Shown: positions 37,201-45,194 of the stretch, piece by piece
How positions within the stretch are numbered: the stretch's first letter is position 1
How the letters are laid out: each line of letters opens with the position of its first letter
Assembly: GCA_945859605.1 (NCBI GenBank)
Contig: OX243828.1
Location: 19,570,040-19,634,039 of the forward strand
DNA length: 64,000 nt
Direction: 5' to 3'
DNA from: Lumbricus rubellus
Lineage: Eukaryota; Annelida; Clitellata; Crassiclitellata; Lumbricidae
Notes under the pieces: generated by a model
What the model was told of the DNA's origin: nothing
Database searches by the model: none
What the model saw: the letters and a program-made list of their open reading frames with translations, nothing else
Translations under genes and position numbers: made by a program

Positions 37201-37949
37201 AGTGCTGAACTTAGAATAAACTCAATAAGCTTAACAAACTTGCTGAACTTAGTATACTGCTCTTATACAGCAACGCGCTTTCTCTGCTATTGGCCCCGTA
37301 TGGTACACGGAAATGGACTTCCACTATACGCCCATACCAGTGCTAAAAGTGTTAAAAAAGTGCCTGGACGTCCCTTACTTTTCCAAAAGAAGTGCCAGGA
37401 TGCCCCTTACATCTTCAGGTGTGCTGGCCAAATAAGTGGCAGGACGGCATAGAGATGACTGTCCTGCCACACTGTAAGCCCTGGCCTATACACCTAATGC
37501 CTAAGCTTTGCTCAGATGCATTTTATCGCAACCGTCCTTTTCATCCAAAGTTAGGTCTGGAGTGCTCCCGAGTAGTAACCCTGAAGGGGCGCTATATAAA
37601 TCTCCATAACGAATGAAAGAATGAAAGAACATACCAACAATTCGTTGTCATCGAACAAGTGCTTGTTGCCATTCAGAACCGGTGCGTCCGACTCCAACTC
37701 CGAAACGCAACCGTCGTTTTCGCAAGTCGAACTAGGAATGCCGGAGTCGAGCGCCGACCGACTTAATCCCTGTGCGTTCATTTCTTGCGACGCACTGTCC
37801 TCTTCTGGACCATTCGTCAAGCCGCAAGTCGGAGGCAGAAAGACGTCCTGACTGTCGCCACTTTTGTTACGTTTCAAACGTTGCAAGCGCGTACAAACCT
37901 CGCAACACCAGCATCTGGCATTGTTCATCTTCATCGCCATGTATCGCAT
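14825..37949 (-). CDS. SESN-like: Sestrin (8 coding exons, 510 aa)
   Basis: Sestrins are cytosolic stress proteins that bind GATOR2 and so lower mTORC1 activity; vertebrate SESN1 and SESN2 are released by leucine. Joining the eight exons gives 1533 nt with matching phases at every junction, ending in a stop. The Cys-rich start (CWCCEVC then a basic run) resembles the SESN3 N-terminus. Family landmarks follow: [30 protein letters not shown] with [62 protein letters not shown] and the C-terminal [17 protein letters not shown]. The Asp-Asp pair used by SESN2 for GATOR2 contact is present (436-437). Odd points: the relay His after RHQCSYLV is Leu175, and the leucine-pocket equivalents of Thr377, Leu389 and Trp444 are Lys407, Phe419 and Met474. 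The family assignment is very secure; the paralogue is not assigned. Confidence 0.95.
14912..15976 (-). other. Sestrin intron 7
   Basis: Holds a tRNA-like remnant at about 15057-15122 (TAGTGGTTACAGTA then GGGTTCAAATTTC), short AAT/AATA repeats near 15360-15410 and an (AC)n microsatellite at about 15868-15920. No other feature. Confidence 0.7.
15977..16202 (-). CDS. SESN-like: Sestrin coding exon 7
   Basis: Encodes residues 407-482: [36 protein letters not shown] and HSEK. Arg420 and Glu481 match SESN2 Arg390 and Glu451, while Phe419 and Met474 replace Leu389 and Trp444. Acceptor TTTATGTGTCAG. The donor AAG/GTTGGA is weak, but the next exon fits it in phase 0. Confidence 0.94.
16290..17110. 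repeat. 12-bp satellite (ATGATAATCATC)n in sestrin intron 6
   Basis: About 800 bp of ATGATAATCATC units interrupted by ATT/ATC runs at semi-regular intervals. Because the period is a multiple of three and lacks certain stop frames, long Asp/His/Tyr, Ile/Met and Met/Ile frames appear on both strands; these are artefacts. A related 30-bp array (ATCCTCATCACAATCATCCT) follows at about 17355-17490. Confidence 0.95.
17601..17835 (-). CDS. SESN-like: Sestrin coding exon 6
   Basis: Enters in phase 1 and exits in phase 2. Encodes [39 protein letters not shown] and TYYK. Thr404 corresponds to SESN2 leucine-contact Thr374. The donor AA/GTACGT splits the codon for Lys407. Confidence 0.95.
17836..18677. 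other. Sestrin intron 5, left part
   Basis: T-rich sequence with repeated TTTGCCTTA and TGGTGATTTT words at about 17960-18240. At about 18241-18285 there is TAGCTGTACCCGGCCATGCG, a dispersed-repeat-like edge, followed by a C/T-rich run. No gene. Confidence 0.5.
18678..20008. mobile_element. 1.33 kb inverted-repeat element with repeated GGGGTGACTTTGGCCC motif
   Basis: The ends are CCGTAAAACGGGG then TTACTTTGGCCC on the left and the complement with one mismatch on the right, and TA lies outside each end. The word GGGGTGACTTTGGCCC recurs in both orientations at about 18704, 19071, 19081, 19742 and 19815. A ~110-bp interior stretch (CTTTTTACAAGTCTTGTATA, AAGTACCAGTA) is duplicated at about 19455-19560 and 19600-19705. 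There is no transposase frame. Confidence 0.8.
20221..20347 (-). CDS. SESN-like: Sestrin coding exon 5
   Basis: Encodes residues 287-328 plus one base: [20 protein letters not shown] then HEELRKRF. This matches the vertebrate linker exon with EALMERM...SQEEM..RFE. Acceptor TTTATTTATTAG, donor CATT/GTAAGC, exiting in phase 1. It was recognised by phase and by the VExxLxERM pattern. Confidence 0.9.
20433..20632 (-). mobile_element. tRNA-derived SINE in sestrin intron 4
   Basis: On the minus strand: TGGGGCGCTGTGGTGTGGTG (A-box region), GGTTCGAATCC (B box), the conserved body, and the tail GAGCGCCTCTGAGTAG. It is close in sequence to the copies at 9749 and 39008. Confidence 0.87.
21037..22132. 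mobile_element. hAT-like element split by a nested element
   Basis: It starts CATGGGTGCCCGCA and ends TGCGGGCGCCCATG. AAGCGGGA flanks both ends exactly (21029-21036 and 22133-22140). Just inside are GGGGGCACTTGCCCCC and TTTTGCCCCCTGCTG. The block at 21230-22018 is a separate insertion; without it the host element is about 306 bp. Confidence 0.9.
21230..22018. mobile_element. Nested element with GCTCGAGGGTACG ends
   Basis: It has inverted ends GCTCGAGGGTACG and CGTACCCTCGAGC. An ~80-bp block (CGTACCCTAAAATAG, ACGTTAAAATACGTACGTAC, CTTTCAA) occurs as a direct repeat at both ends. Within it, at about 21535-21575, is another element edge (complement of CAGGGCCGGATTAAGCAATG). Target duplication is unclear; TGCATA occurs near both edges. 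Confidence 0.7.
22265..22456 (-). CDS. SESN-like: Sestrin coding exon 4
   Basis: Encodes residues 223-286: [34 protein letters not shown], then a Ser-rich linker. Acceptor GGTTGCCATAG, donor TCG/GTACGT, phase 0. It is 192 nt, a whole number of codons. Confidence 0.93.
22754..22936 (-). CDS. SESN-like: Sestrin coding exon 3
   Basis: Encodes residues 162-222. It holds RHQCSYLV (Cys168, Tyr170), equivalent to SESN2 Cys125 and Tyr127 of the alkylhydroperoxidase-like site, but the position of SESN2 His132 is Leu175. It also holds KKLRNL and [14 protein letters not shown]. Acceptor GGTTGTTGTAG, donor GAG/GTGAGA, phase 0 at both ends. Confidence 0.96.
22940..23160. repeat. Irregular CCAATCA-bearing repeats, sestrin intron 2
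   Basis: ACCAATCAGA/GCCAATCATA words recur every 30-40 bp from about 22945, ending in (AATC)n at about 23125-23155. A similar cluster sits at about 20912-21020, on the other side of exons 3 and 4. Confidence 0.5.
23161..23750. other. Sestrin intron 2, unremarkable part
   Basis: No gene, domain or clear repeat is seen apart from a short C-run near 23683. Confidence 0.5.
23852..24390. repeat. (TCTG)n microsatellites and (ATGC/TATG) repeats
   Basis: Several TCTG runs, the longest at about 24110-24170, then ATGTATGCATGA repeats at about 24275-24390. More TCTG-rich sequence continues to about 24700 and at about 25580-25860. Cys/Leu/Ser frames here are compositional. Confidence 0.9.
25000..25270. 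repeat. GCTTTGCTTCATTCC minisatellite with an inverted arm
   Basis: From 25105 to 25265, ~40-bp units contain CCAGCTTTGCTTCATTCC and TATAGCTT. The preceding arm at about 25018-25065 (AGCTATTGGAATGAAGCAAG) is in inverted orientation, so the two can fold together. Confidence 0.75.
26020..26640. repeat. TA-rich low-complexity block
   Basis: An (AT)n run at about 26022-26051, followed by TATACATA-type sequence to about 26620. No gene. Confidence 0.8.
26641..27580. other. Sestrin intron 2, no secure feature
   Basis: A plus-strand frame at 27183-27443 has no recognised domain. TTTCAGTCTGGTTTCCGCAA at about 27083 could be a reverse-transcriptase scrap (QSGFR), but the match is too short to call. 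A GTTGTTGCTGCTGTTG run lies at about 27450. Confidence 0.35.
27590..27930. repeat. ~25-50-bp minisatellite (GAGTCTGGGATGGGGCTCAA)
   Basis: About ten drifting units alternate ATGGGGCTCAAAATG with TTGAGTCTGGGATGGGG. No open frame of interest. Confidence 0.88.
27931..28639. other. Sestrin intron 2, AT-rich stretch
   Basis: Short (TA)n runs at about 28259-28277 and 28446-28475. No gene seen. Confidence 0.6.
28640..28950. repeat. (TG)n microsatellite
   Basis: Pure TG from about 28641 to 28726, then degenerate TG/TGCG to about 28950. All long Cys/Val and His/Thr frames are repeat artefacts. Confidence 0.95.
28951..30570. other. Sestrin intron 2, mixed non-coding sequence
   Basis: Contains a (TA)n run at 29370-29427, a tRNA-like remnant at about 29487-29570 (AGTGTAGCAGTTACTG then AAGTCAAATCCC), and at about 30105-30190 two TTTTTTAGTCATCCG words resembling the 61-bp minisatellite unit at 6 kb. 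Three ~49-bp repeats of the type GACGTCACTGGGCCCGGACA lie at about 30254-30380, and a G-run at about 30499. Confidence 0.5.
30664..30722 (-). mobile_element. SINE head fragment
   Basis: AACCTGCAACCCTCCGGCTG and ACTACACCACAGCGACCCAC match the tRNA-derived head of the SINEs at 20433 and 39627. The body is missing. Confidence 0.6.
30765..31305. repeat. (TG)n and (CA)n microsatellites in opposite phase
   Basis: A TG-rich run at about 30765-30985, then a CA-rich run at about 31117-31302. The two arms could pair. No gene. Confidence 0.92.
31878..31955 (+). mobile_element. SINE tail fragment
   Basis: GTGCCTCTGAGAAGAAATCT, GAAGGGGTGCTATATAAAT, then (GAAT)n. Similar tails in this orientation lie at about 35915-35965 and 37560-37615. 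Confidence 0.7.
32583..32640 (-). mobile_element. SINE tail fragment
   Basis: TTATATAGCGCCCCCTTCTA followed by GATGAGCGCTCCCGAC, the reverse of the tail pattern. The head is not present. Confidence 0.55.
33045..33570 (+). pseudogene. Decayed LINE reverse-transcriptase fragment
   Basis: Conceptual translation across frameshifts gives [58 protein letters not shown] and [13 protein letters not shown]. These align in order with the C-terminal half of the intact LINE frame at 1611-4514 (EWMASNRLKLN, NLGVQFD, CFYQLRRI, LVNSFIVSRVDYCNSV, LHWLRVPQRIQY). Stops and frame changes show it is dead. A (GATT)n stretch follows at about 33685. Confidence 0.85.
33915..34345. repeat. GACA/ACAC and GT microsatellites
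   Basis: Mixed CAGACAGACA, ACATAC and ACACAC runs to about 34115, then (GT)n at about 34294-34345. Confidence 0.9.
34346..35035. other. Sestrin intron 2, no gene seen
   Basis: A SINE-tail-like fragment (GGAGCGCCTCTGATCGG) lies at about 34986-35030. Otherwise nothing could be recognised. Confidence 0.45.
35036..35190. repeat. (ACAAT)n microsatellite
   Basis: ACAAT/ACAACACAAT units, slightly degenerate. Confidence 0.9.
35259..35426 (-). CDS. SESN-like: Sestrin coding exon 2
   Basis: Encodes residues 106-161, ending [17 protein letters not shown], which aligns without gaps to the family GPLP...HYIAIM block. Acceptor TTTTTTCCGTAG, donor CTG/GTAAGT, both phase 0. A 53-bp satellite begins about 10 bp upstream of the acceptor. 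Confidence 0.95.
35433..35878. repeat. 53-bp satellite abutting the exon 2 splice acceptor
   Basis: About eight tandem units built on CACATGTGTCACGTGTAACA and TGATTGAAATCACATGTCTC. On the minus (transcribed) strand each unit carries an acceptor-like TTGCAG/GAAGAGAC or TTGTAG/GACGAGAC. The latter equals the true exon 2 edge (CGTAG/GACGAGAC). Confidence 0.92.
35966..36855. other. Sestrin intron 1, left part
   Basis: No gene recognised. A ~50-bp near-repeat (CACTTATGTTACAAAGTACT) occurs at about 36439-36480 and 36497-36535. Confidence 0.45.
36856..36945 (-). mobile_element. SINE tail with (TTCA)n
   Basis: (ATTC)n then AATTTATATAGCACCCCTTC and AAACTACTCAGAGGCGCTCC, the 3' part of the SINE family in reverse orientation. 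Confidence 0.75.
36946..37560. other. Sestrin intron 1, ~60-bp drifted repeats
   Basis: Three or four loosely repeated units with AACATACCAATATTTTAT and TTGTCAATCAGG at about 36965-37180. The remainder shows no feature. Confidence 0.45.
37635..37949 (-). CDS. SESN-like: Sestrin coding exon 1
   Basis: Encodes residues 1-105. The start is the first ATG after an in-frame TGA that directly precedes it. Residues near 11-25 ([17 protein letters not shown]) resemble the Cys-x2-Cys plus basic start of vertebrate SESN3; the rest is a polar, Ser/Asp/Glu-rich linker with no visible match. The donor is TTG/GTATGT, phase 0. A good acceptor (TTAATTTTCCAG) at 38018 implies a separate upstream 5' UTR exon, not identified with confidence. 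Confidence 0.85.
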
Positions 37950-38017
37950 TCACAGTTCTCGCTTCCGCAAAGTGATTGTTTTCTCTCTCGGAGGCGTCCA
38001 GGTATCGCGCGTAACTC
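37950..38017 (-). other. 5' UTR part of sestrin exon 1
   Basis: The stretch between the TTTTCCAG acceptor and the ATG. The sestrin frame has a TGA right before the ATG. Another frame is open from the acceptor for 49 codons into the exon; this may be chance. Confidence 0.5.
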
Positions 38018-38029
38018 CTGGAAAATTAA

Positions 38030-39000
38030 TTAGAATACGGTGAGTGGAAATTCTTAAACCGGAGCTTTGTCTAAATCTAATTCAATAAACAACCGTCACA
38101 AATATAGATGTGGAATTTTTATGAATGTGGCTCGGGTAGCGAGAGAATTTATAGTCCACTAAGTTGTCATTGGATAATTAATTAGCCATCCAAAGGGTCA
38201 GAGGCGAGTCATTCTGTACACTTAGGTCCAAGTCAAGGTTAGCTAAGTATGAGACCACAATATTATTTAAGCCCAGAGTGCAATAAATCCTCCAGACTAA
38301 AGTTGTTATTCAATATTTGTGGGAAGTAGTCCTGTAGCAAAATATGTTCAAATCTACCTCAAGCTACTTGGTACCAACCCTGGACAAGTTGCTCACACAA
38401 ATTGACTATGATGAAGGCAAGGAGAAACTACCTCACTCACCTCATCCCCGTATGACTCAAAAGCCAATGAAACTGTTATCGGGTAGAGAACTCATCATCA
38501 TCTTCATATATCACTAATTGCAAAAGTTCTGTCAACCTGTAACCCAATACATCCCACCCATCGCATCAAAGGACACAGACAATTGCGCATTATTAACCTT
38601 GGAGCCCGTTACTAATATAACAATCTGCCTGCAATATGCTTGCTCATTGGTCTCTTTTTTGGTGCATGATTTACGGTCCACGGCCCCACCCCTTGCCCTG
38701 CAAGCCTCTGGCGCCCAGCTGCAAGTTGACAGACATATATATATATGGGACATCGAACATATAGACCAGCCTCATGATTGGTAAAACTTCAAGCAACTTT
38801 AGCATAATCTTCAGCAAGCAGGCAAAAATCACGTGCATGATTGCATAAACTGCTAATAATTTACATATTTATTTTACAGTAATTAAAATTAACTTAATCT
38901 TAAATATAACACACTCAGTTTCATCAACCTCCCTTTCGGTAAACACTACCACCCAGTATTTATTTTATTATTTTATTTATTAATTTATTTCTCGCAATTG
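38030..39000. other. Intergenic or 5' intron of the sestrin gene
   Basis: No gene or repeat family could be recognised. The sestrin first exon is not located. Confidence 0.4.
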
Positions 39001-39007
39001 CTATACC

Positions 39008-39194
39008 GCCCGGGCTGTGCTACTCAGAAGCTCCCAACTACAGCGCGGACACTGCTTCGGAGTTTCACGCCGAAGCGCATGAGCAATTGCGAGTGAAGGA
39101 CTTGCTCAATGTCCCTCCGTGGCGGCTTGAAGTGGATTCGAATCTGAACTCTCCGACTCCAAGGCAACAAACTCACCACACCACCGTGCCCCAC
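39008..39194 (-). mobile_element. tRNA-derived SINE
   Basis: On the minus strand: GGGGCACGGTGGTGTGGTGA, a B-box-like GATTCGAATCC region, the conserved TTTCACGCCGAAGCGC body block on the plus strand, and a truncated tail. Confidence 0.85.
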
Positions 39195-39626
39195 AATTAT
39201 GATACAGAACGAATGCAAAATATCAATAACACAGTACGAATTATGATGCGATGATCATTAAACTAATCTCAAATCAACCAACTTCACAAGTATATCACAT
39301 GCAACACTGAATAAACTTTATGAAAATTTCAATAAGACATTTCTAACAAATGAATCATTTAGGAAAGGTTATTTGACTAACACAAGACTAGTTGAACAGA
39401 GACCACGTATGCAACGTTGTTTAAGAAACTGAATTTGAAGGGCTTGTTAGAGCCAAAGTTATCATCGCAAACTCTGTAGACTTGAGTAATAGTTGAGGAA
39501 TTGCTCATGAATAAGCTGGCGCTTTGCTATTAATTCCAAAGTAGTACTTCAGAACTTTAGGATAACAGTTTATGATTGCAATGGTTTAGATGTATGCATG
39601 TATGTATGTATGTATGTATGTAAGGC

Positions 39627-39797
39627 ATGTATGTGCCTCTTCAAGATTTCTACTCAGAGGCGCTTCTGACTACAGCAAGGACACTGAATATGAGTTTCAT
39701 GCCGAAGCGCACAAGCAATTGTAACTTGAGGTCGATTCAAACCCGCAACCTTACAGCTACAAGGCACTGAACATACCCCTACACCAATGCGTCCCAA
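39627..39797 (-). mobile_element. tRNA-derived SINE, more diverged
   Basis: CTACTCAGAGGCGCTTCTGA, TTTCATGCCGAAGCGCAC, a GGTTTGAATCG-type B box (minus strand), and a head ending TTGGGACGCATTGG. It is preceded by (ATGT)n at 39595-39621. Confidence 0.75.
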
Positions 39798-39799
39798 TG

Positions 39800-41500
39800 A
39801 ATACTCGCAGCTTTTAAGAATACGAAGAAATTATTACACGTTACATATCAAACACTACACGTTAATCTGAGTAACTCTAATAAAGATTTAATATCTCCGT
39901 AACCAATTTGAACTCCTGATATGCTGTCGCATGTTCTGTCCAGGTACAACGATTGCCCTAGTCATCTTAATCTGGGGGTGGTCCATACTTCTACTCCAAC
40001 TTTTCATCGATAAATTATAATAATTGGTGTAGCATTTGGAAAACTTGTAGGGCACCCCACCAGTAACTTGCCCCGATCAGAGTGTTCGCTTCCACTAGAA
40101 AATTAGAACCGAAAAGCGTAGTCGATTCACGCAAATCAATCATGACAAAACGTATGCTTTAAAGTTTAATCGCATTCTCCAGTTTGAAGTTTACTTACAT
40201 ACTTATAAAAGTCTCCTGCAATGTTACATCAGCTGACACAGGAGTCCACATTTGACCGGGTGGACATTAGTCCCAGGGTGAACGCAACTTTAGCGAAGTA
40301 AAAGCCACAAACCTGCTCACCTAAATCTGATTTTTCTTCCACCAAACTTCTCTCGAGTGTAAACCCAGTTTGCAGATTTTACTATTACTTTACGTTACTC
40401 AATGCATCCGATTATTTTAGAAAAACAAAACTCTGTTGTTCAAGTCGTTCGACAACAAAAGCTATAAATCGCCTTCAGCAAATATCGGCTTCTGACTTGA
40501 CCCAGTTATTTCAACCAATCAATGAACGTGTTGCCAAATGCCTCGCTTTCCATTGGCTGTGTGTTGGTTCAACGACCTGTTTTTTGATGAAGTTGCTATT
40601 TATTCGACCAATCACATAGGACCAACTAAAGGCCACTCCAGACATATTGTTTTATTTAACTTTGTAATTATCGGCGTTCAGTGTAATTACGATTACAATC
40701 CTTGGAGCTAGTTGAATTTTAAGCTAACTGTAATTGCCAATAATATTATTATTTGCCTACCTTTAAATTTGAAATGAGAAAAGCTATAGCCTACGCGAAC
40801 GCTAATAAGACTAAACTCACTAGGGCAACCGATTTTCTAAAAACATGAACGCATAATCTTAACATGACGCGTCAGGACAGCGAAAAATTTTGCGCAGACT
40901 CATAATAATAATTATTGCAGGCGGTTCATTGAAGTATATACTTACTTACTCATTTAAGTACATTGCAATGACCGGTTTCACGTTTCGAAGTACATTTTAA
41001 ACATGTCTGGAGGAGCCAGCTGGAAATCGCTTGGCCTTGAAACCCTGGATGAACTAGAAATCATCACAAACGCCCCTTTCACCCGATAATTGGACGTTCG
41101 GGAACAACAGGTTGGCCTAAACATAGTCCCTCTCGCTATAATAGCGTTTAGGCCGCGCTTTGGTCTCCACCAGATGGCATTCCTGCGTTTATAGGTACAC
41201 AAAGTACGACTTATATAGCGCCTGACTGCGATAATGAAAACTGTTGTCGACGTCATAACAAAAGCGAGCTAGCCCCGCAGCTGTTCTAAGGACCCACGGC
41301 AAATCTAAAACACACCTAGGCTAATTTTTCGCTGAAGATGTTTGGGCTATAAAAATGTCTAGGCCGTTAACCTCACCATAAGCCCAAGTACTCAGCAGTT
41401 ACCTTGAAGTGTAATTCGTTATGCACTTGGTTAAAATAATGCATTAATATTTTTCGGTGAATGGTGATACGGACAGATAGGTTAGCAAAGAATAAGATTG
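39800..41500. other. Intergenic, no secure gene
   Basis: CCAAT-type words (AACCAATCAATG, CCATTGGCTG, GACCAATCACATAGG) cluster at about 40515-40625 and might be promoter sequence, possibly of the minus-strand sestrin gene, but there is no supporting first exon. A minus-strand open frame at 40978-41256 has no recognisable domain. Confidence 0.3.
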
Positions 41501-41509
41501 TGAGCAAAT

Positions 41510-41580
41510 CTGGTGCGCGATGGTACAGTGGTAAGCGCTGTGATAGACCGTCAGTCTGCAGTTCGGAAGTTCAAATCCAT
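41510..41580 (+). mobile_element. tRNA-like SINE head or tRNA pseudogene
   Basis: GATGGTACAGTGGTAAGCG resembles an A box and AAGTTCAAATCC a B box, about 45 bp apart. The acceptor stem does not pair properly, so a functional tRNA is unlikely. Confidence 0.5.
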
Positions 41581-41889
41581 ACAGGAATTTTTCTAAAGAA
41601 TTCTGTATTATATAGGATTTTGGGGCCGTTAACGCGTTGGATACTGGATAATTCATAAACTGGCATGGTCCCCATGGAAATCAGCGGACCCGAGTTCGAG
41701 TCTGGTATGGCGGACGTGCTTTGTAGGATGTTAAAAGTGTATTGCAGTTTGTCTGTTCTATTAGGCCTATGTCTTCTGTCATTATTTTGCATTCTTGTGA
41801 ATTGTTTCAATAACATCTCTGTAGCCTAACTGTAGATCTAACCGCGGTATTGCGGTCTGTCAAACGCAACGACCTCATATATATTACGG

Positions 41890-41905
41890 ATTGTTCAATA
41901 AAGAA

Positions 41906-41971
<66 letters not shown>
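41890..41971. repeat. (ATT)n microsatellite after CAATAAAGAATATT
   Basis: About 20 ATT units directly follow TTCAATAAAGAATATT. The same lead-in word occurs at about 51220 (ATCAATAAAGAATATTC), suggesting a retroelement 3' end. Confidence 0.85.
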
Positions 41972-41973
<2 letters not shown>

Positions 41974-42148
41974 CACCAGCGCCCCGTATAATAGCCAACT
42001 AAACTATGAGTACACCGACTGTACACTGTCGGAGGAAAGAAAAGACGGCGAGGGATTAAAGGACTGCATGGTCTCCCGCTCTCATAAGCTGAAGCTAAAA
42101 AGAAGTTTTTGAAACTTCATATCCATATGGCTGCCAGATGGCTAAGCA

Positions 42149-42373
42149 CAGGGCTTTTTAACGTGCAGTAACTGCAGGTGTACAAAAAATGTGCAGTTCT
42201 AAATGGATTTATGCAGTTTTAGAAGCACTTCTGTATGCCTACAGTTAAAACTGGCAAAAAATGGTCATTGTCCTCCTATTGGAAGTAGCCTAGGCCTAAT
42301 TTACCATGGAGGATGGGAAGGAAAAGAAAGAGTTAATGTGCTGTTTTCTAAAAATTCCTTTAAAACAGCCCTG
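42149..42373 (+). mobile_element. CAGGGCT-ended MITE, copy 1
   Basis: It starts CAGGGCTTTTTAACGTGCAG and ends TTAAAACAGCCCTG. The flanks are GCTAAGCA and GCTAAGCG, a 7 of 8 match consistent with an 8-bp hAT-type duplication. Internal GTGCAGTTCTAAATGGATTT is shared with the copies at 50643, 56212 and 56611. Confidence 0.85.
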
Positions 42374-42451
42374 GCTAAGCGTTTTAAAATGACAGCTCCT
42401 TTTCTCTTAAAATTAATGTGGGGCACAGAAATTAAAGTGCGTTACATTTAG

Positions 42452-43823
42452 ACCTGGGAGTCGACCCCAATAAGTCGACCCCAGTCGACTTGGTCATCCC
42501 AAGTCGGGTCGGGTCGATTCTGCTCACCGCAACTGACCCCAAGTCGAATTTTGTGAAGAGAAGTCACTTCAAGTTGTTTTGATCACAAGTCGACTTAAAC
42601 CGACTTGAGACACAAACTTAGTTAAATGTGTCACCTCAAACCAATGATCGTGAGACCAGAACAACATTTAAGCAGTTTTTGTAGTGCGCTTACAAGAATG
42701 AATGAGGTCTTTGCTAAACAGAAACTTAGCCTGCTGATTATTTTTTCGTTCACACTGCCGTCTGCCGATCGATTCATTGGCTATAACTTGTTATTCTACG
42801 CTAAAACGTCACGCTTAGGCATGAGGTTAATTAAAAGGTGAAACAAAATGCTACTACATAATTATTTTATATTTAATATACTAGATGTGATGCCACTAAA
42901 ATATTAGCACATGTGCTTATCAAGACATGAGCATAAGCAAATCAGTGAACTTCTAGACTAAGTCACTAAGTGGTCAGTGAATTCGGCGCAAAGCAAGCTG
43001 GATCTACAACGCCTAATAATAAATCGAAATTTTGGCGCTACCTTGGTACGCTGCATCTGCAGTTGTCTGCAGAGGGAAACCTACTGTATGCGGACCAATT
43101 GGGCAATGATCGGAAGACTTTACTGTCAGCAAGTAGGCTATGCTACTAATAGTAGGCTAGTAGCCTACTGCCGGATGATGCGCTTGCAATGCTATTTGCT
43201 AAGTTGGGGAATGATGTCAGTGGCCAAATAATTATAACGAACTTAGGCCTACAAATAATTATCATCATAACACGCCATTCAGCGCAACTAGTCCACGGTC
43301 CCCCATTTTATCTTAGACCTTGCACGTTTTACAAATTTAGTCAAAATTAATATTAAAAATGAAAATAATAACAAGCTTAATGAGGGTAATCTGAATAATC
43401 ACAGATAATGGACAAGCTAAAATTCATAGGCCTAATAATTCACCGTCACACTGTCTAGGTTAGGCCTACTATACCATAGCCTAAAGCACCACAAAACTAT
43501 TCAAAAATAGCCTGAAATGGGCTTAACAAAACTTTAATAAATTGATACATCAATTAAGCGTTGAGGTCTCATTACTCATTGGTAGACCTATATGAAATTA
43601 GTGCTCGTCAGGAAAATTGGCTTGAATTCTTGCATTATTAGCCTACGTAGACCTATGCTAATGGCCATTACCATGTCAGAAGTCGACTTCGAGTCGGAAG
43701 TCGGTTGTTTTTCTGCCAAGTCGGGTCAAGTCGTTTTGACTCCAAGAAGTCGACTTCAAGTCGACTTCAAGTCAGTTTAGGGTCAAGTGGGGTCGGATTA
43801 GCTGACCAAAGTCACTCCCAGGT
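42452..43823. mobile_element. 1.37 kb inverted-repeat element rich in AAGTCGACTT
   Basis: The ends are ACCTGGGAGTC and the complement of ACCTGGGAGTGACT. Palindromic AAGTCGACTT words cluster inside both ends (about 42470-42610 and 43680-43790). TTACATTT occurs within a few bases outside each end. No transposase frame is seen; the superfamily is uncertain. Confidence 0.7.
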
Positions 43824-43829
43824 ATAGTT

Positions 43830-44805
43830 ACATTTCGTACCCTCTAGCGATCTGTAAAATAGACGCAAATAAAATTATTGTCAACGGGATGCGCTCTGCA
43901 GGCTTCCTGCGGCGTTAAAATCATTAGGCGCTTATGATTTAAACCGGGTCACTTTACAAGGTCAGGTCAACCCTTAAGATGTTTATGCAGAGAAGTCGGT
44001 CAAATGTGGTTCGCAGATAATAATAATTATGTTCAATAAATCATCGTCGCCGCTTGTTTGGTAAACGCATCGCATAACAACTTCGTGCAACACAGGTTTT
44101 TTAAAAACGATGATAGATCTTAAGTCCGTCGATGTTCGTATACTCTGACGTACAGTACGTGCCAGTCTCAAGATAGCCTGGGTAAAGGAGGGGTAAACGT
44201 GTAGGCCTGCAGCCTTCGTATTTTAGGGTCATAAATTATTCGTCATTGTGTGTCTAAGGGTTTTCAGCGTAGGCCTACGTTGCTCGAATAGGCCTACAAG
44301 TCGGACTGGCGAAAGAATTATTGCTAAACATGTAGAAGTGGGATTGAAAAAAATAACCTTTAATTAAATATAAGTACGATTTATTAGAGAGAAAAATATC
44401 GCTGAAATGGACGCTGGATCGATTAAACATAATTTTTAGCTAAATACATGTTAATGTATCAATTGATGAAAAATAATTGCTGCCTAAAATAGAAGCGGTG
44501 TCTATTAGGCTATATAGCCTAATTGATTAAACGAACACTTGCCTAAACAGAGGCTAGATGGATGAGAAAAATTCACGCCAACTAGAAGTTAGAATGATAA
44601 AAAATAACAATGCTGCGATGAGCGACTATAGGCCTAATAATAATTTACGACGTTATAAAATAGGCCTATACGCATTTTCCCATGCTGCATTTAGATCTAC
44701 TTCTCGAACCGTAGCCTAACTAATAGCTCAAAAGAGTCAAAAGACACCTTAAATTCGATTGGCACCCAGTCAAATGGAAGGCAACAGTGAAGAATTTTTC
44801 ATCCT

Positions 44806-44836
<31 letters not shown>

Positions 44837-45190
44837 ATATATATATTGAAAACGCGCAGGTGCGTGACATAGCAGGCTATAGCTGCCAGCACGGTCAATA
44901 CACAGAGCCTTAAATGGCGGCCAAACAGCAGGGTATGCCAGGGTAAATCCCCTGTTTTAAAAAGGCATTTACCCTGGCCGTTGCCCTGTCAGTCACAGAT
45001 GTATTTATTCGGGGCATAAATCACCCATGCACTCAATCATTGCTTCTATCATTCTATGACTGCGTTAGCTGGATATGAACTGCTTTTAAAAATGTCTGGC
45101 GCCAGTGACGCAACTCTGTAGCTTACGTGAAGGATCTCAAATTCATCGAGAATTCTCAGGTTCGAGGCCAAAATGATTAGGCGCTATATG
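43830..45190. other. Intergenic, TAGGCCTA-rich
   Basis: Many TAGGCCTA words. A (TA)n run lies at about 44805-44846. At about 44938-44982 there is a small inverted repeat (CAGGGTAAATCC and GGCATTTACCCTG). No gene. Confidence 0.5.
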
Positions 45191-45194
45191 GAAA

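Noticed and set aside
40515..40625. Sestrin promoter from clustered CCAAT words
   Set aside because: CCAAT-like words are common in this window (for example 20.9 and 23.0 kb) and no first exon could be tied to it.
41510..41580. Functional tRNA gene
   Set aside because: A and B boxes are present but the acceptor and anticodon stems do not pair; more likely a SINE head or pseudogene.
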